Source: Vibrio proteolyticus NBRC 13287 (GTDB taxonomy: Bacteria > Pseudomonadota > Gammaproteobacteria > Enterobacterales > Vibrionaceae). From it: a DNA stretch of 64,000 nucleotides. A program made the position numbers and the translations under genes. Positions 18,469 through 28,229 of this stretch are shown piece after piece (position 1 is the stretch's first letter; each line of letters opens with the position of its first letter). The notes below the pieces were generated by a model. That model had not been told where the DNA came from, searched no databases, and was given only the letters and a program-made list of their open reading frames with translations. The stretch covers positions 186,001 through 250,000 of the forward strand of contig NZ_BATJ01000006.1 of NCBI RefSeq assembly GCF_000467125.1. The letters are read 5' to 3'.

Positions 18469-19917
18469 ATGATGCTGGGTGCTGATGGCCTTAACTTAGC
18501 GTTGATGATTGCGGATTCCGGTATTATCGATACCGCCGTGAACGATCTGATGGGGCGCTCTCAGGTGATTATGATGACAGAAAACCGCGGTGTGCGTGCC
18601 TCGGTGAAAAATCATTTGCTTAAATGGCGCGGCAGTGTAAAGAAACGCATCACAAAGGTGTGTGAGACCGAACGCTTTCAACAAGAGCTGGGGCTGTACC
18701 AGGAAGTCATTCACTGGGACGAAGAGGAATTTTTCGACAAGATCAACGATGTGGTCAAGCAGCTTGAATGGCATTCGGCATTCTACTTACCGGCTCGTCG
18801 TTTACTGGAAAAAAACAAAGGGGTGCACAACCCCATGTTTCCGCATTACTTCTGTGATCAATGGTATAAAACCTTGTCAGAAGCCATTCAGCAGGCTCAG
18901 CTTTCAGAATTAGAGGCGAACAAAGAAAAGCTGCTTAAAGATCTCTATCAACGCATGGAAACCATGAAGAACATGGATAAAGTGGCGGAAGTGGGGGATG
19001 AGGGCAGCGTTGGCCGGCTTTGGGATATGGCCGCTGCGAAACTGAGCAAAACGGACCTTGGTGTCATGAAACGTTATGCCGAGTTTCTCAAAAAGAATAA
19101 AGGGTTGCAGGAGATTGCGGAACAACTGGGCCGGATGGCGGGTCAGGTCGACGATCCGGATCTCAACCGGGCGCCAGCCGAAGAGTTGCAAATGGTCGAA
19201 GAAAAATCCGATGAAGCTACCGATGACATCGTTGGTGTTCATGAAAGCGACGATCTGAACAAACTGCTGCCAAACGAAACCATGTTTCTCGCATACCCTG
19301 AACTGGAAGTGGTGTTTTATAAACACTTGGTGGATAAACGCCTGATGAATTACCGTATGCAGGGGAAAAGCCGCACACTACGTAAAGTCAGAGCGCATCG
19401 TCCGGACAACAAGCAAGTGGATGTTGAAAAGGGGCCATTCATCTTGTGTGTTGATGCTTCCGGTTCAATGAGTGGTTTTCCGGAGCAGTGCGCTAAAGCG
19501 ATGGCGTATGCCTTGATGCAAATTGCGTTGGCCGAAGATCGTGATTGCTTTGTGATTTTATTTTCTACCGAGCAGATCACCTATGAATTGACACGTCCGG
19601 ATGGATTGCGTGAAGCCGCTGACTTTCTCAGTTACAGCTTTCATGGCGGAACGGACTTTGAGCCCGTAATCGTTAAGTGCATACAACTCATGCAAAGCGA
19701 AAAGTACAGAAACGCCGATTTGGTGGTGTTGTCCGACTTTATTGCACCGAAACAGACGGACGAAGTGCTTGATACCGTGACGCAATTGAAGGCGAAGAAA
19801 AACCGTTTTCATGCGGTCAGTTTGTCCAGATATGGCAACCCTGAATTAATGTCGATGTTTGATCACTGCTGGGCATACCATCCGAGTCTCGTTGGGCGAC
19901 TGATGAAAAAATGGTAG
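18469..19917 (+). CDS. viaA: VWA-domain protein ViaA
   Basis: 482 residues, matching E. coli ViaA (483). The N-terminal two thirds are helical. The C-terminal von Willebrand A domain has an intact metal-ion site D-x-S-x-S at 329-333 (CVDASGSMSGFP) and the supporting HGGTDFEP threonine. AGGAG precedes tandem ATGs; the first is annotated. It is the obligate partner of the preceding AAA+ protein. Confidence 0.93.
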   Translation: MMLGADGLNLALMIADSGIIDTAVNDLMGRSQVIMMTENRGVRASVKNHLLKWRGSVKKRITKVCETERFQQELGLYQEVIHWDEEEFFDKINDVVKQLEWHSAFYLPARRLLEKNKGVHNPMFPHYFCDQWYKTLSEAIQQAQLSELEANKEKLLKDLYQRMETMKNMDKVAEVGDEGSVGRLWDMAAAKLSKTDLGVMKRYAEFLKKNKGLQEIAEQLGRMAGQVDDPDLNRAPAEELQMVEEKSDEATDDIVGVHESDDLNKLLPNETMFLAYPELEVVFYKHLVDKRLMNYRMQGKSRTLRKVRAHRPDNKQVDVEKGPFILCVDASGSMSGFPEQCAKAMAYALMQIALAEDRDCFVILFSTEQITYELTRPDGLREAADFLSYSFHGGTDFEPVIVKCIQLMQSEKYRNADLVVLSDFIAPKQTDEVLDTVTQLKAKKNRFHAVSLSRYGNPELMSMFDHCWAYHPSLVGRLMKKW

Positions 19918-19993
19918 AAAACCGTAAGTTGGAACGATAGTTGTGCAAAATGAGTTAAAAACCGGCAAACAGAATGAAATTACAGATTTTTGT

Positions 19994-20021
19994 TTGACTC
20001 TCTCGCCTCAATCCGTAAAGT
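19994..20021 (+). promoter_or_regulatory. Sigma-70-type promoter of tRNA-Cys copy 1
   Basis: TTGACT, 16 bp, TAAAGT, followed by ATGC. The same spacing and -10 form recur ahead of the other tRNA genes in the window. Confidence 0.6.
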
Positions 20022-20065
20022 ATGCAGCGAACGCAGCGGTGGGTAACTAAAGCGTTGATAAAAAA

Positions 20066-20139
20066 GGCGCGTTGGCAGAGTGGCTATGCAGCGGATTGCA
20101 AATCCGTGGACCTCGGTTCGACTCCGGGACGCGCCTCCA
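20066..20139 (+). tRNA. tRNA-Cys (GCA), copy 1
   Basis: 74 nt. The acceptor stem GGCGCGT pairs with ACGCGCC, the anticodon loop is TTGCAAA (GCA), the T loop is GGTTCGACTCC, and CCA is encoded. Identical to copies at 22254 and 47130. Confidence 0.97.
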
Positions 20140-20150
20140 TTTTACAAATG

Positions 20151-20173
20151 ACCAGCTTAAAGCTGGTTTTTTT
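20151..20173 (+). terminator. Terminator of tRNA-Cys copy 1
   Basis: ACCAGCTT / AAGCTGGT stem followed by a run of eight Ts. Confidence 0.85.
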
Positions 20174-20192
20174 GTGTCTGGAATTCGGGCAC

Positions 20193-20216
20193 AAAAAAGG
20201 CCAGCGAGTGCTGACC
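20193..20216 (-). terminator. Terminator of the BCCT transporter gene
   Basis: On the - strand GGTCAGC-actc-GCTGGCC (one G-U pair) is followed by six Ts. Confidence 0.8.
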
Positions 20217-20238
20217 TTTCTATTCTTTGCGCTAAGCA

Positions 20239-21819
20239 TTATGAATACAGGGCTTGCTCTGTTTTCAATCCCTTAATCAGGCTTACACACATCAACAGCA
20301 ATACAAAGCTGAATGGTAGGGCGGTTGCCACCACACCAGACTGCAGTGCCTGTAGGGCTTCTTTACCACCAATCCAGAGCATGACGGCTGCGATGGCGCC
20401 TTCGACACTTGCCCAGAAGATACGTTGAGGGATAGGTGCGTCAACTTTGCCGCCAGCCGTGATACTGTCGATCACCAGCGATCCTGAATCCGACGACGTA
20501 ATAAAGAAGATGAGGATCAGGACAATCGAGATGATGGAGATTGCGCTACCAAACGGCAGCTGCTCATACACGTGAAACAACGTTAGCGAAATATCTGTCA
20601 AACCATTCGTTCCCAGTTCACCCACTTTGTTGGCTACCTGATCCAGAGCTATACCACCAAACACAGCCATCCAGATCAGCGTCAGCAGAGTCGGGATAAA
20701 GACAACAGCAAACAAAAACTCACGTACGGTACGGCCGCGGGAAACACGCGCGATAAACATACCGACGAATGGCGACCATGAAATCCACCAGGCCCAGTAA
20801 AACACCGTCCAGCCGTGCATCCATACTTCATCTTCACGGCCATGAGGGTTACTCAAACCAATGATGTTTTCTGCGTATGCCATAAAGGTCGCAGGAATGG
20901 ACTCCAATGCGATGTCATAACTCACACAGACAATAAAAATCAGCAGCGCAAACGCGAATGCCATATTGATGTTACTCAGCACCTTTACACCACCGTCGAT
21001 ACCGCGGATCACCGAGATAATCGCAATGAAAGTGACAAAGACGATCACGCCAAGCTGCATACCAATGCCGCCATCCGTACCAAAAATATAATTGATGCCG
21101 CTGGTGGCTTGTTGAGCACCGAGACCAAGCGATGTCGCTAAACCAAACAAGGTAGCCAGTACCGCCATAATATCGATTACGTGGCCCAACCAGCCCCAGG
21201 CGCGGTCACCGAATACCGGGTAAAAGACACTACGGATGGACAAAGGCAACCCTTTATTGAAAGCAAAGAAAGCCAATGCCAGAGCTACGATGGCGTAAAT
21301 CGCCCAGCCGTGAATACCCCAGTGAAACATGGTGGCGCCCATTGCCAGCGATTTGGCTTCTGGTGTATTAGCAGCAACATTCATTGGCGTACCCCCCCAA
21401 TCGGTGTAATACGCTGTAGGTTCCGCAACACTCCAAAAGAGCAAGCCGATACCCATACCTGCGGCAAACAGCATTGCCAGCCAAGAAACGCGTGAATGAT
21501 CCGGTGTCGCGTCTTTACCACCAATACGAATCTTGCCGAATGGTGAACACATTAATGCCAATGTGAAGAACAAAAAGAAGTTGGTGGTCCACATAAAGAA
21601 CGCATCAAAGTCTTCAATGATTCCGTTTTTCAATGTGTTCAGTGCGTCGCGTGCGGTGATCGGATCAACCAGCAGCAGAGAAGCGAGAAATAAAATAATA
21701 AGTCCTGCGCTGATCCCGAAGACGGGGTTATGAACATCGAATCCCCACTTCTGAATGTTATCCTGACCTACCTGATAGTCAGTTGTATCAATACTGTATT
21801 TTTTTAAAGCGTCTTCCAT
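20239..21819 (-). CDS. BCCT-family transporter (betaine/choline/carnitine type)
   Basis: 526 residues with about twelve membrane helices. Diagnostic segments are GMGIGLLFWSVAEPTAYY (substrate and sodium site, glycine-betaine type) and WAWWISWSPFVGMFIARVSRGRTVREF, the BCCT tryptophan signature. It probably imports a quaternary ammonium osmolyte with sodium, useful for salt stress in a marine bacterium. The short C-terminal end suggests no long osmosensor tail. The exact substrate is not determined. It sits alone between two tRNA-Cys genes. Confidence 0.92.
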   Translation of the reverse strand: MEDALKKYSIDTTDYQVGQDNIQKWGFDVHNPVFGISAGLIILFLASLLLVDPITARDALNTLKNGIIEDFDAFFMWTTNFFLFFTLALMCSPFGKIRIGGKDATPDHSRVSWLAMLFAAGMGIGLLFWSVAEPTAYYTDWGGTPMNVAANTPEAKSLAMGATMFHWGIHGWAIYAIVALALAFFAFNKGLPLSIRSVFYPVFGDRAWGWLGHVIDIMAVLATLFGLATSLGLGAQQATSGINYIFGTDGGIGMQLGVIVFVTFIAIISVIRGIDGGVKVLSNINMAFAFALLIFIVCVSYDIALESIPATFMAYAENIIGLSNPHGREDEVWMHGWTVFYWAWWISWSPFVGMFIARVSRGRTVREFLFAVVFIPTLLTLIWMAVFGGIALDQVANKVGELGTNGLTDISLTLFHVYEQLPFGSAISIISIVLILIFFITSSDSGSLVIDSITAGGKVDAPIPQRIFWASVEGAIAAVMLWIGGKEALQALQSGVVATALPFSFVLLLMCVSLIKGLKTEQALYS

Positions 21820-22160
21820 AAAAAAGTCTCAAAAATGTTTTGTCGTCGATGCATTTTTTCATCCTAATGCACCGGAACACATCGAATAGTTGTTCATTAT
21901 TTAGAGTTCGAAGTGTTTGTGAGGGGCGTATATTAGCAGAAATATTAAGATAAAATCAAATGTGGCCAAGTTTTTGCCCGGTTTGGACGTGCTTGTCAGG
22001 CAGTTGGTATTCGATTGAGATGGTCTAATGATATGTGCACTAAACATTTATTTGGTTTTGAGTTGTGTTGAATAACTGGCAGGCCCAAAAGCCAGAAGTC
22101 AGGTAGTTTGTGCGAGCGGCGGAATTTTGTTCATTCAGACAAGCTGAATACATTCTTTGG
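21820..22160. other. Intergenic region, no gene seen
   Basis: Upstream region of the BCCT gene and of tRNA-Cys copy 2. No convincing reading frame or RNA gene; the - frame crossing the tRNA is spurious. Confidence 0.5.
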
Positions 22161-22188
22161 TTGACTGGCTCAGGATATCCGGTAGAGT
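22161..22188 (+). promoter_or_regulatory. Sigma-70-type promoter of tRNA-Cys copy 2
   Basis: TTGACT, 16 bp, TAGAGT, followed by ACGC. Confidence 0.55.
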
Positions 22189-22253
22189 ACGCTTCGTTCT
22201 GAAGTTGATGGTCGGTACGTTTCGCTCGTAATCCACATCGACTCAAACAAAAA

Positions 22254-22327
22254 GGCGCGTTGGCAGAGTGGCTATGCAGCGGATTGCAAATCCGTGGACC
22301 TCGGTTCGACTCCGGGACGCGCCTCCA
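22254..22327 (+). tRNA. tRNA-Cys (GCA), copy 2
   Basis: Same 74 nt as copy 1, including the GCA anticodon and encoded CCA. No clear T-run terminator follows. Confidence 0.97.
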
Positions 22328-22577
22328 TTTCACACAATACTGTTTCTCGCTGCTTCTCCCCCTCGAGTAATTGCTCCTGTCTCGTTTACCAAAGCCATAT
22401 GCTCACTATCATCCATGTTATTTCAATATCTTAGCTTTCAGTTACGATGTCACGTTTTAGTTGTATGCCAGAAAGAAGTGAATGTTTTGGTAAGCTGTGT
22501 TGGAGGCATTTGGGGCGAGAAAAGCGAGTGAAGAGATGTGCGAAGCCCGATGGCTCCGCACTCCGTTTGACCACTGA

Positions 22578-23141
22578 TTAGAAACGGTACTCAACACCCA
22601 GACTCGCTTGTTTTAAGTCGGTTTCCGTGTCTGCGCCATTGGCGACATCTTTTGCGTTGAGCTCAACGTCATACCAGGTGTATTCGACGTTGACCAGAAG
22701 GTTATTAGTCACTTTGAATCCGACACCAGCCCCCGCGAATACGCCCTGATCATCTTCGCTACCAGACAATCCGGCGACGTCATAATCGGTGGTGTACCAC
22801 AACTGGCCCCCTTTAGCGTAAACATCAACTCGATCCATCACTGGAGCGGTGACTTTCAAACCGGCGGTGTAACCATCGGTTTTAGCATTGGCCACGCTGC
22901 TTCCGTACTTACCAAAGTTGATATAACCCCCTTCGACCGCCAGATACTGGTTAAATCGATAACCAACCAGCCCTTGCATTACGTCGTTTTCATCGTCGAA
23001 ATCGTCTTGACCATCAACTTTTAAATAGCCGTAGTTGGCACCCACGTATACTCCATTGTCATTTGAATCGGCCGCATAAGACAGCGTGCTGAAAGTGGCT
23101 AAAGAAAGCAGGCCGGTCAGAGTGAGAATAGTACTTTTCAT
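22578..23141 (-). CDS. Small outer-membrane beta-barrel protein (OmpA/OmpW-like fold)
   Basis: 187 residues. The signal peptide is MKSTILTLTGLLSLATFSTLSYA, then alternating strands such as GVYVGANYGYLKV, VEGGYINFGKYG, GYTAGLKVTAPV, GVFAGAGVGFKVTNNLLVNVEYTWYDVEL, ending in YRF with the terminal phenylalanine required for barrel assembly. This matches an eight-stranded porin-like OMP_b-brl domain. The start at 23141 is chosen for the AGGAG seven bases ahead and the signal peptide; an in-frame upstream ATG lacks both. The function in the envelope is unknown. Confidence 0.85.
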   Translation of the reverse strand: MKSTILTLTGLLSLATFSTLSYAADSNDNGVYVGANYGYLKVDGQDDFDDENDVMQGLVGYRFNQYLAVEGGYINFGKYGSSVANAKTDGYTAGLKVTAPVMDRVDVYAKGGQLWYTTDYDVAGLSGSEDDQGVFAGAGVGFKVTNNLLVNVEYTWYDVELNAKDVANGADTETDLKQASLGVEYRF

Positions 23142-23432
23142 TGTGTTCTCCTGAGTTACTTGGTTGTTGAAATTCACTATGTATAAGTCAAAAACAATGC
23201 CAACTTTTTTACTTGAAGCTCAGGTTAACTAATTGAAAATATTCTGATAATTGTCAGGTTTATTTTAGCGGGTCAGGTACGTTGTCAGCAGTGCGACATG
23301 CTTGGGTAAATCTTAAGTTTAAGGGGAAGGCGTGGTATTTTGGGCGTGTGTGTAAATTCTTCTGGGCGGGTGCAAATCTTTCATAGTGAAGACAAAGGAA
23401 GCAAAGCCGATGAAAGCTCTGCTTCCTGATAG

Positions 23433-23741
23433 TTATATAGCGCGAGTAAGGGCTGCCGCAAGAATACCGGCCGCAATGGCAGGCAGCGGCTTTTTGAACA
23501 GCAGCATCACGACAGCCGTCGACAGCAGCGCTAATCTGGCGCCAGCGTCGCCTTCCACTGCTAACGGGGCGAGTAGGGCCACCAGAACAGAGCCGGACAT
23601 TGCGGTGATAAATTGTTGTACGCGGTAACCGATAGGAATAAATGACATCACGAACACGCCACCCCAACGGGTGATCAACGTGACTACCGCCATCGCGAGG
23701 ATGATCAATAAAGTACCGTGAAAACTGGTTTCAATATTCAT
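23433..23741 (-). CDS. azlD: AzlD-like small subunit of branched-chain amino-acid exporter
   Basis: 102 residues with four hydrophobic segments (LLIILAMAVVTLITRWGG, FITAMSGSVLVALLAPLAV and others), typical of AzlD. It pairs with AzlC to export branched-chain amino acids or analogues. Its start overlaps the azlC stop by 4 nt, which supports coupling. Confidence 0.85.
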   Translation of the reverse strand: MNIETSFHGTLLIILAMAVVTLITRWGGVFVMSFIPIGYRVQQFITAMSGSVLVALLAPLAVEGDAGARLALLSTAVVMLLFKKPLPAIAAGILAAALTRAI

Positions 23742-24472
23742 ACTTTCTTTTTCTCCGTCCAGAAGGCGCCTAATGTGCCTCCGGCTATTGCTCCCACGAC
23801 GACGTGTGTGTTTTCTGGCAGATACCAGTAGGCAAACAGGGAAGAGCCAGCCGCCACTGCCCAGATAACAAAAATGCGCAGGTTCTTAGGCCCGATAGCC
23901 ACCATAGACAGCAGGAAGCACCCCATAACCATATCCAGTCCCAGACTGACGGGATCTTGAATGGCGTTACCGAAATAAAACCCCAGCCAGGTTCCAACGA
24001 TCCAAAAAGACCACAGGGCGATGCCGCCCCCGAGTAGAAGGCCCAATCCGGGTTCTTTGCGGCCAAATGCATTCATTGAGAGCGCCCAGTTTGCGTCAGA
24101 CGCGAACAACATAACGCCGTAGCGCTTCATCGGGGAGAGCTGACGAAGCCAGGGGTAAAGTGTCGCGCCCATGAGCAGGTGCCGGGCATTGATGGCAAAA
24201 ACCGTAATCAATACCGGAATCAGTGGTACCTGTGCGCCCCACATATCGAGCGTGGCGAATTGGGAGGCCCCCGCAAATACCAGCGTACTCATTAAAACAA
24301 TGGAAAAAGGATCCAATCCGGTTTGGACGGCCGCCACACCAAAAGCAATACCGAAAATGACGACAAAAAAGGATAAAGGCACTAAATGAGTAAAGCCGTT
24401 CCAGACATCTTTGCGCGTAAATTCGTGCAATCTGTCGTCTGGCAACGCAGCGTTTTGAGCATGACTGTGCAT
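23738..24472 (-). CDS. azlC: AzlC-family transporter subunit
   Basis: 244 residues. Contains the AzlC pattern FGIAFGVAAVQTGLDPFSIVLMSTLVFAGASQFA and INARHLLMGATLYPWL. Polytopic membrane protein forming a two-component exporter with AzlD. It lies 84 bp after the LysR gene on the same strand and ends in a 4-nt overlap with azlD. Confidence 0.9.
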   Translation of the reverse strand: MHSHAQNAALPDDRLHEFTRKDVWNGFTHLVPLSFFVVIFGIAFGVAAVQTGLDPFSIVLMSTLVFAGASQFATLDMWGAQVPLIPVLITVFAINARHLLMGATLYPWLRQLSPMKRYGVMLFASDANWALSMNAFGRKEPGLGLLLGGGIALWSFWIVGTWLGFYFGNAIQDPVSLGLDMVMGCFLLSMVAIGPKNLRIFVIWAVAAGSSLFAYWYLPENTHVVVGAIAGGTLGAFWTEKKKV

Positions 24473-24556
24473 AATTTTTTTCCTAGCCAGTAACCCCGAT
24501 GAAGAAACATTTAGGGTCAGAATATGAATGTTATCATTATGTAAAGGCTATCATTA

Positions 24557-25459
24557 TCACGAAATGGGTGTCTTTTCAAAACGTGCAATAACGAATTCAA
24601 TAAATAAGCGAACACGAAGTGGCAGGTTATCCCTGTCCCGGTAGAGGAGGAACAGCGTCCTTGCTTTGCTGTGCCAGTCTGGCAATACGCGTTTTAGCTC
24701 ACCACTGTCTATCATGGGTTTGGCAAAGTAATCCGGAATGTAGCCGATTCCCAGACCCGTTTTTACGCCGTGCGTAAGCATCTTAATTTCATCCACTTCC
24801 AGGCGAATATCTTTTTTCGGCTGGTAATCAAACTCTTGTCCTGTTTGTTGGTTCACCAGTTGCCAGACCGACATCGGATGACAAACGATAACCGGATGTC
24901 CACATAAGTCAGTGGGTTGCAAAATGGTGTCCGTGCAGCTGTCTGGCCGGGTACACAAAATAAAGTGGATGTCTTTCAACGGGCGTGCGATCCAGTAATC
25001 CACGACTGGGTTACCGACACGAAACACCACATCCATTCCCTCAGCTTCAATGTCAATCAGCGTATTTGAAAAGCGTAGATCCAACTGTATATCCGGGTAC
25101 GTAAGCAGAAAATCATAGAACACAGCGCGAAGAAACTGGGAACCGGCGTTAATCGGCGCGCTGATCCGGATTTTACCTTTGGGCTGGTGCTTCTCTTTGT
25201 GCAGATCTTCGCTGATATCCCCCAGTTCATCGAACAGCGCATTGGAGCGCTGGAAGTACTGTTCACCAGTATGTGTCAGCGAAACTCGGTGCGCGTCGCG
25301 GTTCAGCAACCTGAGTTGTAAATCTTCTTCTAATTGACGGATGCGCCGGCTCAACGTGGACAATGGCATGTCCAGCTCCTGTGCGGCTTCTTTGAAACTG
25401 CCCAAACGCGCTACCGTGCAGAAAAAGCGCAAATCGTCGAAAGAGTAGCTAGGTTTCAT
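24557..25459 (-). CDS. LysR-family transcriptional regulator
   Basis: 300 residues. The N-terminal helix-turn-helix is FCTVARLGSFKEAAQELDMPLSTLSRRIRQLEEDLQLRLLNR, and a periplasmic-binding-like effector domain follows from about residue 90. It is divergent from the EamA exporter (93 bp between starts) and upstream of azlCD, so either may be its target. No effector can be named. Confidence 0.9.
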   Translation of the reverse strand: MKPSYSFDDLRFFCTVARLGSFKEAAQELDMPLSTLSRRIRQLEEDLQLRLLNRDAHRVSLTHTGEQYFQRSNALFDELGDISEDLHKEKHQPKGKIRISAPINAGSQFLRAVFYDFLLTYPDIQLDLRFSNTLIDIEAEGMDVVFRVGNPVVDYWIARPLKDIHFILCTRPDSCTDTILQPTDLCGHPVIVCHPMSVWQLVNQQTGQEFDYQPKKDIRLEVDEIKMLTHGVKTGLGIGYIPDYFAKPMIDSGELKRVLPDWHSKARTLFLLYRDRDNLPLRVRLFIEFVIARFEKTPIS

Positions 25460-25552
25460 TTTTGGTATTTACCGTCTTAATAATGCTTGTTTATCCATAT
25501 TTTGAAATCAATACACTATGAAACATTCTTTTACAAGTCATCTGGAGTGACT

Positions 25553-26473
25553 ATGAATTCTTCTTCTTCCATTAAAGCGGTCATCTTGCTGATCATCTGC
25601 ACCTTCTTTTGGGGCAGCTGCTTTCCCATTGGCAAACATGCTCTGAATGAGGTGCATGCGCTGACGCTGGTTTTCTGGCGATTTGTGATCGCGGCAGCCT
25701 GTTTGGCGGTGTATCTGAAAGCCTCTCGCAGTCGGTTACCAGACTTGAGTATCGGCCAGTGGTCATGGGTGATTGCGGTCAGTGCTGTCGGCGTCGGCGG
25801 GCTGAATCTGGGGCTTTTCACTGGTCTGCAATATACCGAGGCGACGAACGGTTCGTTGATCATGGCGTTGAGCCCGCTGATGACATCGTTGATCGCCTGC
25901 CTGATGCTCAGAAAACTCCCGACGGCGGCACAATGTTTCAGTCTGATCGTCAGCCTTACCGGCGTACTTCTTGTGATCACGAATGGTCATTTGGAAGCGT
26001 TAGTGAACATGAAGTTTAACCACGGTGACAAACTGGTGTTCTCCGGTATGCTGGCCTGGAGCTTCTATACCTATTGCAGCCAGGGGATCAGCCGCTGGTT
26101 GCCAGTGATTCCATACACTTTCTTAGGCATGCTGAGTGGCGCCGCCGTAATTGGCCTGATGTGTCTGGTTACGCCTGGAGTACATCCTTTTTCAGAGCTG
26201 TGGAACAGTTCTTGGTTAGAAACAACGGAGGTGGTCTATATTGGTGTGTTCGGCACTGTGGCGGGGTATCTATTGTGGCTCAATGGTGTGCGTCATTTAG
26301 GTTCGTCGAATGCGTCTCTGTTCTTTAACTTTGTCCCCGTGTTTGCTGTATTGACAGCATTTTTGATGGGGCAATCTGTTACAGAGCTTCAATTAGTCGG
26401 GATTGCGGTCGTAATTGCGGGATTATTACTGCCTCGTCTTGCGATGTTGCGCCGGACGCCACAGACCAATTGA
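25553..26473 (+). CDS. EamA/DMT-family transporter
   Basis: 306 residues with ten hydrophobic helices in two EamA repeats. Repeat one begins IKAVILLIICTFFWGSCFPIGKHAL, repeat two near MLAWSFYTYCSQ and GVRHLGSSNASLFFNFVPVFAVL. The ATG at 25553 follows TCTGGAGTGACT; an in-frame ATG 66 nt upstream has no site. A metabolite exporter of unknown substrate, divergent from a LysR gene. Confidence 0.9.
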   Translation: MNSSSSIKAVILLIICTFFWGSCFPIGKHALNEVHALTLVFWRFVIAAACLAVYLKASRSRLPDLSIGQWSWVIAVSAVGVGGLNLGLFTGLQYTEATNGSLIMALSPLMTSLIACLMLRKLPTAAQCFSLIVSLTGVLLVITNGHLEALVNMKFNHGDKLVFSGMLAWSFYTYCSQGISRWLPVIPYTFLGMLSGAAVIGLMCLVTPGVHPFSELWNSSWLETTEVVYIGVFGTVAGYLLWLNGVRHLGSSNASLFFNFVPVFAVLTAFLMGQSVTELQLVGIAVVIAGLLLPRLAMLRRTPQTN

Positions 26474-26477
26474 ACCA

Positions 26478-26512
26478 GCGCCGGATGGGGAAACTCATCC
26501 GGCGACGTTTTT
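26478..26512 (+). terminator. Terminator of the EamA gene
   Basis: CGCCGGATG / CATCCGGCG stem, 8-nt loop, then a short spacer and six Ts. Confidence 0.85.
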
Positions 26513-26599
26513 TCAAACCCACTGAGCCATTTTGTTCTATTCGCTGAACAGTGGTATTTCTATACTGTTCTCAATAAATGAGCAACGCAGGTCGATGCC

Positions 26600-26749
26600 A
26601 TGGAAGATAAATTCAACGACAGCCCCGGTCAGCACTTGGCAGGAATCAGTGTGTTTTCCGCACAGATGAAAGAGTTCAGCTATGCAAAGCATGCGCATGA
26701 AGAATACAGCATCGGAGTGACACTCAGGATGTTGATTGGCACTGGATGA
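26600..26749 (+). pseudogene. Truncated AraC-type regulator (N-terminal cupin fragment)
   Basis: 49 codons, ATG to TGA. The segment KEFSYAKHAHEEYSIGVTLR is the start of an AraC-family sensing domain (the F-Y--H-HEEYSIG pattern). After that the frame ends abruptly, and no helix-turn-helix follows before the helicase terminator. A full gene would be about 270 residues. Remnant of an amino-acid exporter regulator, by family habit. Confidence 0.65.
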
Positions 26750-26777
26750 CTGTACTTGGGTACGAAGAAATACGAAG

Positions 26778-26804
26778 AAAAAAGGTGAGCCTAGTGGCTC
26801 ACCT
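26778..26804 (-). terminator. Terminator of the RhlE-like helicase gene
   Basis: AGGTGAGCC-tagt-GGCTCACCT with six Ts on the - strand. The + side is also T-rich, so it may work both ways. Confidence 0.85.
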
Positions 26805-26810
26805 TTCGTT

Positions 26811-28229
26811 TTAATTGGCTTTTACAGCCGGCTTTGGCGCCGCTCTGCGACGTGACTGACCGGGTTTACCTGCTGGCTTACCAGAGTTGCCATTTGTTTT
26901 GGTCGCGTTGGCGTTGTTGCCGGACGCGTTGCTATTTGGCTTGCGACGACGACGCTTATTTGGTGTCGCTGATGGGTTACCTTTGTTGCCCTCGTTAGTC
27001 GACGGCTTATTTGCGTGTGCCGCTACCGGCTTTTTAGGTTTCTTCGGTTTCTTTGGCTTAATTGGTCGTGTATCCAGTTTGGATTCCGGAACCGTATTAG
27101 TTGGTTGGTAACCGTCAAGCTCAATTCGGGGCAGCACGGTTTGTATCAGACGCTCGATACCAAACAAATCATCCGCTTCTGCAGCACAGACCAGCGAAAT
27201 GGCTTTGCCTGCTTCACCAGCACGGCCGGTCCGGCCGATACGGTGAACATAATCCTCCGCTACATTAGGGAGTTCAAAGTTCACCACTTGTGGCAGTTGC
27301 GGAATATCGATACCGCGCGCTGCGATATCGGTAGCGACCAGTACACGAATGTCGCCGGATTTAAATTCGGACAGCGCTTTAGTACGGGCGCCCTGGCTCT
27401 TGTTACCGTGAATCGGGGCTGAGGTAATACCTTGTTCGTTCAGATAATGCGACAGGCGGTTAGCGCCACGTTTGGTGCGGCTGAACACCAGCGTCTGGTG
27501 CCAATTTCCGTCCTTGATCAGCTTCACCAGCATCGGTGCTTTTTTCTTAGCGTCGGCCGGGTACACACACTGTTCTACTGTTTTTGCGGTGGAGTTTGCT
27601 GGCGTGACGGAAATTTCAATTGGGTTGTTGACCAGCCCTTTCGCCAACCCACGAATATCATCGGAGAAGGTAGCCGAAAACAGTAGGTTCTGACGTTGTT
27701 CAGGCAATAGCGCGAGAATTTTGCGGATATCGCGGATAAAGCCCATGTCTAGCATACGGTCTGCTTCGTCGAGAACCAGTACATCCAGTTGGTCGAACTT
27801 GACGGCATTCTGATTGTACAGATCCATCAGTCGACCTGGTGTCGCCACCAGAATATCTGCACCTTTACGCAGACGTAGCATCTGAGGGTTAATTTTCACA
27901 CCGCCGAATACGACGGTGGAGTTTAAAGATAGATGACGACTGTATGTCTCGATGTTGTCCTGAATCTGTGCTGCCAGTTCACGCGTTGGCGTGAGAATCA
28001 AAGCACGAACGTGATTCCCTTTGACACGCTGACCGTTATCCAGACGCTGAAGAATTGGTAGTGTAAATGCTGCGGTTTTACCGGTGCCGGTTTGAGCCGC
28101 TGCCATGACGTCTTTCCCTTCGATCACTGCCGGAATGGCTTGAGCTTGTATCGGGGAAGGAGTGTCGTAACCTTTTTCCTGAATGGCTTTAAGGATTGGA
28201 GCGGAGAGGCCTAAAGAGGTAAAACCCAT
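26811..28229 (-). CDS. rhlE: DEAD-box ATP-dependent RNA helicase, RhlE type
   Basis: 472 residues from the ATG at 28229, where the family-typical [16 protein letters not shown] begins; the frame is open further upstream but that part does not look like helicase. All motifs are present: Q motif ([10 protein letters not shown]), [32 protein letters not shown], and [10 protein letters not shown]. The C-terminal ~90 residues are a basic low-complexity tail (repeated KPKK, RRRRKP, Asn-rich) that likely binds RNA. It acts in RNA or ribosome remodelling, often at low temperature. Confidence 0.93.
   Translation of the reverse strand: MGFTSLGLSAPILKAIQEKGYDTPSPIQAQAIPAVIEGKDVMAAAQTGTGKTAAFTLPILQRLDNGQRVKGNHVRALILTPTRELAAQIQDNIETYSRHLSLNSTVVFGGVKINPQMLRLRKGADILVATPGRLMDLYNQNAVKFDQLDVLVLDEADRMLDMGFIRDIRKILALLPEQRQNLLFSATFSDDIRGLAKGLVNNPIEISVTPANSTAKTVEQCVYPADAKKKAPMLVKLIKDGNWHQTLVFSRTKRGANRLSHYLNEQGITSAPIHGNKSQGARTKALSEFKSGDIRVLVATDIAARGIDIPQLPQVVNFELPNVAEDYVHRIGRTGRAGEAGKAISLVCAAEADDLFGIERLIQTVLPRIELDGYQPTNTVPESKLDTRPIKPKKPKKPKKPVAAHANKPSTNEGNKGNPSATPNKRRRRKPNSNASGNNANATKTNGNSGKPAGKPGQSRRRAAPKPAVKAN

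Noticed and set aside
22040..22333. 97-residue - strand frame with VPESNRGPRICNPLHSHSA
   Set aside because: It is the antisense of a tRNA-Cys gene; this peptide is a well-known artefact of tRNA regions.
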